From NCBI GenBank assembly GCA_023129815.1, contig JAGMBH010000018.1:1-19387 (forward strand): a stretch of DNA of 19,387 nt. The letters are read 5' to 3'. The DNA comes from Dehalococcoidia bacterium. GTDB taxonomy: Bacteria > Chloroflexota > Dehalococcoidia > GIF9 > AB-539-J10. The notes under the pieces were generated by a model. The model was given only the letters and a program-made list of their open reading frames with translations. It made no database searches and was not told the origin of the DNA. Made by a program: the position numbers and the translations under genes. Positions 14,642 to 19,387 of this stretch are shown here, in pieces. The stretch's first letter is position 1. Each line of letters begins with the position of its first letter.

Positions 14642-16530
14642 TGCTGAGCCTCCAATTGCTGGAGCTCTAAAGCTGCCTGCATACGTCTTATTTTCATCCC
14701 CTCAGGGTCAATAGATTCAAGCCTTGGAAACTCCATGTCTTCATGGAATTCTGCGAATCTGCTATCATCCGAAAGCTTGCCACCTATCAGATTGCTCCAA
14801 GTTGAGCCGTAGACTATTTGTACATGATGTATCAATGAAATCAAGACAGATTGCTCGCGCATGCTCTTGGATACCTGCTCTGCTAATGTCCTCTTTGCCA
14901 TTTCATCCATTTCCTTAAATCTGGGGAAATAGAAACTCACAGCTGGGGAATTGGCAATTTTGCTCAACCTATCGAAATATCTCCCCGCTGCAGAAATGGC
15001 GTCCTGGATGAGCCTCGATGGATTCTGAATGTCTTTTAGAGTCTTCAGGCACGAGTAAGGATGGTTAATGGCTTGGAAGGTCACTTCTCTAATGAACCGA
15101 TCTCGCAGATGTTGACTTACCCGGCTAAAGGAGGGTTCAAGGGCAAGCAGAAATTCTGCAATGCCTTTTTCAACTAAAAATGTCGCGGTAAACTCTAGTA
15201 AAATAGTCTTTAGTTGGGCTTCATTTGCTGAATCTAAGATTTGTTGTGATAATTGTACCTTGTCTATTTTCCGAAGGATATCCATTGCCAATCTTCTTTT
15301 TCGTCTGTCCCTAGATATAAGTAGTTTAGTCAAAGCATCTTCGACATTGGACTTGGACATTTCGGAAACCAAGTATCTGAACTTACCGTCGGAGAACTGT
15401 GCCGATAATCCTTCTGCATTGACATCAGCCAATTTCTCCATTATCGCCCCGAAGGACTCTTGTCCTTCATGAAGCCGGTCAACTAAATAGTATTCAAGTT
15501 CGGACCATGTTCCCTGATTTTCTTCTGGTATAGGCTGTATTACAGCAATCAGGTTATTCATTATAGAAACATTAAAGTCGCCTGGTGACTCCTTTGCTCT
15601 ATGTGACAGATGACACACAGCATCTACTACGTAGTATTTTGCGAAGCCGGGTATTGTTGCCGATGCGTTTTTCACAAGCCAATTTGTAGCGAATTGAACA
15701 AAACTCGAGTTTTCAGAATTACCCAATAGACAGCGGTATACCGTGCTAAAAGCCTCATCCACTTCCTCATGCAATCCATGCAACATATCGTTTAGCTTAA
15801 GTTGCAGGTTTTCAGTTGATACCGCCCCCAAATTGTAAGAAACAGCCCAAGATCTATGCTGACATACGCGTAATTTGATATGTGGACTGTTCATTAAGGT
15901 TCGCTCCCATTTCCTCACTCTCCGCGATGATATCTTGCCGGTCCCTAATACCGACCGCACTGATCCTAAAATTATCGCGCCTAGAGTGAGTCTAGGTTCC
16001 GTCAGACCATCTGCTACATACTTTTCGAATACAGCGAAGGCAGTCCGCGAAAATTGGCAGGCATGTTTCTGAACAGCGAGGTAAAACGGGCCCCCAGCTA
16101 GGTCCTGCCCCACTCGGTCAGCCATTGCGACAAGCCAACTCGATAGAAATTCAGGTTCAACCTTCACTTCAGGAAGAAATTCTGGCAAGCAACGAATGCT
16201 CGTCCAGAAGACTCTATTGTCTCCCCCCGGCAACAACTGTAGGAGTTGAATCCGGTCGTCTCTTGATAGCTGGTTATAGGCCACGCGCCAAGCACGTGCA
16301 AGTAGGCTCTGTGAATGTGCACCAAACCCAATATAGTGTTGCAGGGAAGCCAGCGATTCATAAAAGGTAACACTCACGGGGACACCAGACGGGAAAAGAG
16401 TGTTAATAATCTGTCGGATATCTTCATCTGAGAGACCGGCAATCTCTTGACTAATCGCGGTTTCTCCCCACGTTTTTGTGATATTTTGCCCGTTTGCTAT
16501 AGCTGCTGCGATTTCCAGTATGTAGACCAT
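14638..16530 (-). CDS. Unrecognised 630-residue helical (HEAT-like) protein (first gene of the module)
   Basis: I recognise no named family. The protein is almost entirely alpha-helical by eye, with repeated amphipathic helices such as NVEDALTKLLISRDRRKRRL (395-414) that resemble HEAT/ARM scaffolds. It has no signal peptide, membrane segment, Walker A motif or zinc cluster. GTGK at 196-199 lacks the context of a P-loop. The C terminus is a charged helix (IDPEGMKIRRMQAALELQQL, 607-626) that could be a docking or coiled-coil segment. The ATG at 16530 has only a weak GGCGGA upstream, but a good promoter lies 31 bases further out. The downstream gene starts inside its stop codon (TTGA), so the two products are most likely made together in fixed ratio. 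A scaffold or sensor role is a guess. Confidence 0.75.
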   Translation of the reverse strand: MVYILEIAAAIANGQNITKTWGETAISQEIAGLSDEDIRQIINTLFPSGVPVSVTFYESLASLQHYIGFGAHSQSLLARAWRVAYNQLSRDDRIQLLQLLPGGDNRVFWTSIRCLPEFLPEVKVEPEFLSSWLVAMADRVGQDLAGGPFYLAVQKHACQFSRTAFAVFEKYVADGLTEPRLTLGAIILGSVRSVLGTGKISSRRVRKWERTLMNSPHIKLRVCQHRSWAVSYNLGAVSTENLQLKLNDMLHGLHEEVDEAFSTVYRCLLGNSENSSFVQFATNWLVKNASATIPGFAKYYVVDAVCHLSHRAKESPGDFNVSIMNNLIAVIQPIPEENQGTWSELEYYLVDRLHEGQESFGAIMEKLADVNAEGLSAQFSDGKFRYLVSEMSKSNVEDALTKLLISRDRRKRRLAMDILRKIDKVQLSQQILDSANEAQLKTILLEFTATFLVEKGIAEFLLALEPSFSRVSQHLRDRFIREVTFQAINHPYSCLKTLKDIQNPSRLIQDAISAAGRYFDRLSKIANSPAVSFYFPRFKEMDEMAKRTLAEQVSKSMREQSVLISLIHHVQIVYGSTWSNLIGGKLSDDSRFAEFHEDMEFPRLESIDPEGMKIRRMQAALELQQLEAQH

Positions 16531-16560
16531 ATATATGTCCGCCAGTTGGTACCTGAAGTT

Positions 16561-16588
16561 ATTATAGCATCACAACAATTCTTAACAA
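16561..16588 (-). promoter_or_regulatory. Promoter of the two-gene module
   Basis: On the minus strand TTGTTA (16588-16583), a 16-base spacer and TATAAT (16566-16561), the latter with a TG extension (TGCTATAAT). Transcription would start near 16554, leaving a leader of about 24 bases before the ATG at 16530. Confidence 0.6.
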
Positions 16589-16714
16589 ATTTAAAGATTC
16601 ACGAAATCGTTATAGTTAAACGAAACGCTATTTTGTTCAGGTTTTTGTATGATGTATTTGATTCTTTTAAAAGCGAAGCATTTAGGCGGCAAATTGACTG
16701 ATTTAAGTAGGAAG

Positions 16715-16767
16715 TGCCGAGGGAGGGACGCGAACCCACCTCTCTTTCGGGAAACGGATTTTGAGTC
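16715..16767 (-). pseudogene. 3' half of a tRNA-Leu gene (anticodon loop CAA), possible integration-site remnant
   Basis: Read on the minus strand, this begins with an anticodon loop CTCAAAA (anticodon CAA, leucine), continues through a long variable arm, a T-arm with GGTTCG, and the acceptor 3' strand CCTCGGC plus A. It closely follows the intact tRNA-Leu(UAA) at 18613-18698 across its 3' half. The 5' half (acceptor, D-arm, most of the anticodon stem) is missing: the sequence 5' of the loop pairs for only two bases and then turns into an unrelated hairpin repeat. Such 3' halves broken in the anticodon stem are typical att sites left by tyrosine-integrase elements. No integrase is present here. 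Confidence 0.75.
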
Positions 16768-16804
16768 ATTCTGATAGGGGCAAGGTGCGAAACACCGCAG
16801 AATG
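16767..16804. repeat. CATTCTG...CAGAATG nested hairpin element
   Basis: CATTCTG (16767-16773) pairs with CAGAATG (16798-16804), enclosing GGTG-CGAAA-CACC (16784-16796). It abuts the break in the tRNA-Leu fragment exactly. It resembles small dispersed hairpin repeats, but only this copy is in the window. The 350-base stretch 16531-16880 otherwise holds the module promoter, the tRNA fragment and the terminator; no gene was recognised there. Confidence 0.5.
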
Positions 16805-16870
16805 CCCAAGCCCAACTTTTTAAGATTTTCAAATCTCTTCTGTTCTTTGCTTCTTGGGAGGAGCCACGAG

Positions 16871-16890
16871 AAAAAAGGGGCTACCCTTTT
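16871..16890 (-). terminator. Intrinsic terminator overlapping the stop codon of the DUF6506 gene
   Basis: On the minus strand AAAAGGG, a loop containing the TAG stop codon, CCCTTTT and further Ts. The stem is short but is followed by a T-run, as expected for Rho-independent termination. It would end the DUF362-DUF6506 transcript before the tRNA fragment and the two-gene module. Confidence 0.55.
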
Positions 16891-17213
16891 CCTTTTTTTG
16901 AGAACCATCCTTCCCTTTTCATCACTTCCATTGAAACTCTGCTGCTTGGACCGTCTCCTCTGGCTACGGCAACACCAACGTTCTCTCCAACCGCTTCTGC
17001 TATCCCCGCAACATCCCGATGTGTAAATCCTGGACAGAGGATGATTGAGTGAATGCCCTCTTCTTTGACAAGCTTTTGGCATACTTCAATTGCTTGCTCT
17101 TGATTCCTCACCAGCACGACAAAAAGTTTGTACTTGGACGTTTCAATCACGCACCTGTGCCTTTCTGGCTCGGCGTCAGGAGCATGGGCAAGGAAAGCTG
17201 CTTTAAATGCCAT
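16881..17213 (-). CDS. DUF6506 family protein
   Basis: A 110-residue cytoplasmic protein beginning MAFKAAFLAHAPDAEPERHR. The alternating strand/helix pattern, with VEKGI-like KEEGIHSIILCPGFTHRDVA followed by GENVGVAVARGDG, fits the DUF6506 family as I know it; function is unknown. The ATG at 17213 is chosen because AGGAGG sits eight bases upstream; two in-frame starts nearer to that sequence (17219, 17222) are too close. The C terminus is unusually basic (FSKKGKG) and its stop codon lies in the loop of an intrinsic terminator. The gene is 161 bases downstream of the DUF362 gene on the same strand, separated by the second 51-base repeat. Confidence 0.75.
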   Translation of the reverse strand: MAFKAAFLAHAPDAEPERHRCVIETSKYKLFVVLVRNQEQAIEVCQKLVKEEGIHSIILCPGFTHRDVAGIAEAVGENVGVAVARGDGPSSRVSMEVMKREGWFSKKGKG

Positions 17214-17286
17214 ATTCATCACCTCCTATTGAATGCCAGGCTGTTCAATTTCAGCCATCTCAGAGGTGTTTCACCCCCAAATTTTT

Positions 17287-17337
17287 GTAGTTGCCTTGGG
17301 TAATCAGGCCCAGTCGCCCAATAAATTGGGCAACTAC
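17287..17337 (-). repeat. 51-base GTAGTTGCC inverted-repeat element, copy B
   Basis: On the minus strand it reads like copy A at 11573-11623, with 47 of 51 bases identical and the same terminal repeats and inner palindrome. The similarity continues into flanking T-runs (ATTTTT before; TTTTTAAA after, on the plus strand). The four differences are clustered in one block. It lies between the DUF362 and DUF6506 genes. Confidence 0.85.
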
Positions 17338-17374
17338 GTTTTTAAACGGCCTCAATGCACCGGCATTATGGGGC

Positions 17375-18355
17375 TCAAAGTCTCCGCAGCTTATAGGAGC
17401 CAATAAGGCCAATCTCCTGTGCATATCGAACTTGCTTTAGAGGGTCAATTTGGTTCACTTCCTGAAAGACTCCCGGCTTCACCTCATGTATGAGTTGCAG
17501 CGACGCTCTATCTATAGCTGCCAGATCATTGGATGCCAGATAGCCTATGTCGGGACAGATTATAGGATCGGGGTGGGGGTCACAATCACAGCTACGAGTT
17601 ATATTCACCAGAGCATTTATGTAGAGTGCCTTCTTCCCCCGGATGCACGCCTTGGCTGCCAGTGCCAACCCTTGTTGGAAATCCATGACGTCGTAGCTCA
17701 AAGCCCCTCTAGGGCAAACCGATACGCACTTGCCGCAACCTTCGCAGGCGAGGCTATCGTATCTCCAGTCCAAATCCACAGTTATAGCGTGGCATGGGCA
17801 GACTTCAGCGCAGGAACCGCAGAGGTCGCACTTTTCCGCCAAAAACCTAGGGATGCTCATGCGGTGGATTATTCGCTTCGTGCCTTTGGTCACCCCACCC
17901 ATGCCCAAATTCTTTATAGCCCCTCCGAATCCAGCCTGGATGTGTCCTTTGACATGAGACATGACGAGCAGGTGGGTGCTTTCATATATCTCCTTCGCCA
18001 CCTCAAAGCTATGGCCACATTCGACTACCTTCACTCCTTCCTCCCCGATAACCACTTCGCAGCCCATTTTGTCCTCTCCAAAGCCATGCTTGTAAGCCAC
18101 CCTCTTATATCCATCCCTCGTAGACCTTGGTCCGGGGTAAGCCACAGTGGTGTCAAATAGAAACGGTTCCGCACCTATGTCCTTCAGCTTTCCTATTGTC
18201 AACTTTACAAGGGAGAGGGAAATGTAGTACCTATTACCTGGCTCCCCCATATGAAGCTTGATTGGAACCCTGGCTTCTCCAAAGTCCTCAATACCAAGGA
18301 AGTCGAGAGCACTTAGTAGCTTCTCAGCCTCGGTAAAGAAATAAACCTCAGCCAT
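17375..18355 (-). CDS. DUF362 domain protein with two 4Fe-4S ferredoxin clusters
   Basis: A 326-residue protein. The N-terminal part (1-165) is a DUF362 domain (PGPRSTRDGY, MSHVKGHIQAGFGGAIKNLG). It is followed by two ferredoxin motifs, C176-x2-C179-x2-C182-x3-C186-P and C204-x2-C207-x2-C210-x3-C214-P, each able to bind one 4Fe-4S cluster. The C-terminal part (220-326) continues the DUF362 fold. Such proteins are common in strict anaerobes; their electron partners and substrate are mostly unknown. No signal peptide, so probably cytoplasmic. The ATG at 18355 fits the family N terminus (MAEVYF) although no Shine-Dalgarno sequence is visible. No redox partner gene lies next to it. Confidence 0.93.
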   Translation of the reverse strand: MAEVYFFTEAEKLLSALDFLGIEDFGEARVPIKLHMGEPGNRYYISLSLVKLTIGKLKDIGAEPFLFDTTVAYPGPRSTRDGYKRVAYKHGFGEDKMGCEVVIGEEGVKVVECGHSFEVAKEIYESTHLLVMSHVKGHIQAGFGGAIKNLGMGGVTKGTKRIIHRMSIPRFLAEKCDLCGSCAEVCPCHAITVDLDWRYDSLACEGCGKCVSVCPRGALSYDVMDFQQGLALAAKACIRGKKALYINALVNITRSCDCDPHPDPIICPDIGYLASNDLAAIDRASLQLIHEVKPGVFQEVNQIDPLKQVRYAQEIGLIGSYKLRRL

Positions 18356-18612
18356 ATCAGCACTATTATCAACTTGCGGACTCTTGCTTGCAACCTTAGC
18401 CGTTTTCTGCAGTTAGAGCTTGTAATCCATCCTCTGCAGTGGGCGTAAATTGCACAATACGCCATATTGTTCAGTTTTTTGTTTTTGATTCTTGCACAGG
18501 CAAAATATCTAGGCGAACAAAGTGAGTAACCTATCAGTTGTCCGGCGCTTGCACTAGACGGAAAGCCTACAAATGAAAGTAGTACTGCTATGCCAGAGGT
18601 CTCGACGCAGGG

Positions 18613-18698
18613 TGGTGCCGAGGGAGGGACTCGAACCCACACTCCCCTTCGGGAAACGGATTTTAAGTCCGCCGCGTCTGCCATTCCGCCACCTCGGC
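18613..18698 (-). tRNA. tRNA-Leu (anticodon UAA)
   Basis: Complete cloverleaf with acceptor GCCGAGG/CCTCGGC, anticodon loop CTTAAAA, long variable arm (GTTTCCCGAAGGGGAGT), T-loop TTCGAGT and an encoded CCA (18613-18615). It is the last gene of the tRNA cluster in the direction of transcription. Confidence 0.97.
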
Positions 18699-18709
18699 TC
18701 AAAACATCA

Positions 18710-18931
18710 TCAAGATATACCTTGAGGTAATCTTCCAATATTCTCTTGAAACCAACGTTTAGCTGCTAGGGAGATGCCTGATGGATCGCTATTAAACGCA
18801 ACAAAGTAATTCCATGCAGCCTCCACAGCTTTGGGTCTTGGTTTATAAGGCGGGTTTTTACAATATTTCTCGCAATATGCCTTAAAGTAATTAAGTGTCA
18901 TCTGCCGGGCATTTACCTTATTTGCACTCAT
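18710..18931 (-). CDS. Small hypothetical protein between tRNA genes
   Basis: A 73-residue protein starting MSANKVNARQMTLNYFKAYC, with GGAGG five bases before the ATG at 18931, which supports it as a real gene. It is basic in the first half (Lys/Arg), contains CEKYCK and several aromatic residues (YF, WNYF, KRWFQ), and looks like one small helical domain. No signal peptide or membrane segment, and no recognised family. It lies between tRNA-Cys and tRNA-Leu(UAA) on the same strand, and its stop codon is only 11 bases from the tRNA-Leu 5' end, so it may be part of the tRNA transcript. Function is unknown. Confidence 0.65.
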   Translation of the reverse strand: MSANKVNARQMTLNYFKAYCEKYCKNPPYKPRPKAVEAAWNYFVAFNSDPSGISLAAKRWFQENIGRLPQGIS

Positions 18932-18970
18932 ATACCCTCCGTTTAAACTAGTTCTCCTTAAATTGCAAAA

Positions 18971-19043
18971 AGGCGGCGAGCGGATTCGAACCGCTGTATC
19001 GGGGTTTTGCAGACCCCTGCCTTAACCTCTTGGCTACACCGCC
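18971..19043 (-). tRNA. tRNA-Cys (anticodon GCA)
   Basis: Acceptor GGCGGTG pairs with CGCCGCC (one G-T pair); anticodon loop CTGCAAA gives GCA; T-loop TTCGAAT. Discriminator T. CCA is not encoded (TTT follows). Confidence 0.97.
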
Positions 19044-19060
19044 ATAATTGCTAATTCTAC

Positions 19061-19135
19061 TGGAGCGGAAGACGAGATTCGAACTCGCGACCTCTTCCTT
19101 GGCAAGGAAGCATTCTACCGCTGAACTACTTCCGC
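19061..19135 (-). tRNA. tRNA-Gly (anticodon GCC)
   Basis: Acceptor GCGGAAG/CTTCCGC; anticodon region CTTGCCAAG gives GCC; T-loop TTCGAAT; discriminator T followed by an encoded CCA (19061-19063). Confidence 0.97.
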
Positions 19136-19179
19136 CTAACTAAATTTTACCGCCTTCTCTCAATCCAAGCAAACCAAAT

Positions 19180-19266
19180 TGGTGCCGAGGGGGAGACTTG
19201 AACTCCCACGGGCTTACGCCCACCACCCCCTCAAGATGGCGTGTCTACCTGTTCCACCACCCCGGC
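19180..19266 (-). tRNA. tRNA-Leu (anticodon GAG)
   Basis: Acceptor GCCGGGG pairs with CCTCGGC (one G-T pair). The anticodon loop CTTGAGG gives GAG. Long variable arm with GGGCGTAAGCCC stem; encoded CCA (19180-19182). The T-loop reads TTCAAGT. Confidence 0.96.
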
Positions 19267-19267
19267 A

Positions 19268-19344
19268 TGGCAGGGGCGGCAGGATTCGAACCCGCGACCT
19301 GCGGTTTTGGAGACCGCTGCTCTGACCAACTGAGCTACACCCCT
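19268..19344 (-). tRNA. tRNA-Trp (anticodon CCA)
   Basis: Acceptor AGGGGTG/CGCCCCT; anticodon loop CTCCAAA gives CCA; T-loop TTCGAAT; discriminator G and encoded CCA (19268-19270). Confidence 0.97.
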
Positions 19345-19366
19345 ATAACTACTAAATTATATCAAA

Positions 19367-19387
19367 TACCCCTGGGGCGACTCGAAC
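19367..19387 (-). tRNA. 3' end of a further tRNA gene, cut by the window end
   Basis: On the minus strand the last bases read GTTCGAGTCGCCCC then AGGGGTA: a T-loop (TTCGAGT), the 3' side of a T-stem and a candidate acceptor strand with discriminator A. CCA is not encoded. The anticodon lies outside the window, so the amino acid cannot be stated. Confidence 0.7.

Noticed and set aside
15930..15945. GTGK in the 630-residue module protein as a P-loop
   Set aside because: The glycine five positions before GK is absent and no Walker B or strand-loop-helix context is seen, so I do not call an ATPase.
16591..17082. 163-codon open frame on the minus strand
   Set aside because: It crosses the tRNA fragment, the hairpin, the terminator and part of the DUF6506 gene in another frame.
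17450..18160. 236-codon open frame on the plus strand
   Set aside because: It is antisense to the DUF362 ferredoxin gene, whose cysteine clusters make that frame certain; the plus-strand product resembles nothing and has no ribosome binding site.
18313..18738. 141-codon open frame on the minus strand
   Set aside because: It runs through the tRNA-Leu(UAA) gene; its SVSRRGVWVRVPPSAP-type peptide is the usual false translation of a tRNA.
1..19387. CRISPR array, integrase, transposase, toxin-antitoxin pair or rRNA
   Set aside because: None was found: no regularly spaced repeats with unique spacers, and no recombinase or known toxin motifs in any frame I read.

Overview
The window looks like a chromosomal segment of an anaerobic bacterium. 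My best guess is a member of the Dehalococcoidia (Chloroflexota), from the combination of a succinate/fumarate-type flavoprotein, a transketolase split into two genes, a DUF362 ferredoxin protein, frequent TTG starts and many small dispersed inverted repeats. No marker gene here settles the taxonomy, so this is an inference. Nothing indicates a plasmid or prophage.

Layout from left to right. 1-883 (minus): N-terminal part of an FAD flavoprotein cut by the window edge. 918-1096: possible broken small gene. 1111-1833 (minus): DUF1461/TIGR01906-type membrane protein. 1937-5416 (plus): dnaE, the DNA polymerase III alpha subunit, which meets ogt (minus) tail to tail. ogt lies downstream of a secreted glycosidase-like lipoprotein. 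7447-8932 (minus): a zinc-ribbon protein, comF and the long ribosome hibernation factor hpf form a compact operon. 9069-10535 (minus): an amidohydrolase-2 gene followed by thpR. 10669-12674 (plus): the two halves of transketolase, separated by a 203-base gap filled with repeats.

12824-16530 (minus) is the least explained part: two genes of about 600 codons whose ends overlap by four bases (TTGA), with their own promoter. Neither product belongs to a family I recognise with confidence. The first is helical and HEAT-like. The second has an N-terminal segment resembling a PD-(D/E)XK nuclease core with an altered active-site position, then a long helical region. Next to the promoter lies the 3' half of a tRNA-Leu, broken in the anticodon stem, as expected for an old integration site. 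I propose it as a candidate transferred cassette, possibly defence-related, without proof.

16881-18355 (minus): a DUF6506 protein and a DUF362/4Fe-4S protein. 18613-19387 (minus): a tRNA cluster (partial tRNA, Trp, Leu-GAG, Gly, Cys, Leu-UAA) with a 73-codon gene between the Cys and Leu-UAA genes.

A second theme is repeat invasion. At least four small repeat families are present: a TCATTGCGAG...GAAGCAATCTC family, a CCCTCTCCC...GGGAGAGGG family, a 51-base GTAGTTGCC...GGCAACTAC element in two near-identical copies, and a CATTCTG...CAGAATG hairpin. Some copies sit in frame inside dnaE and the DUF1461 gene, and one appears to supply the ribosome binding site of the second transketolase gene.
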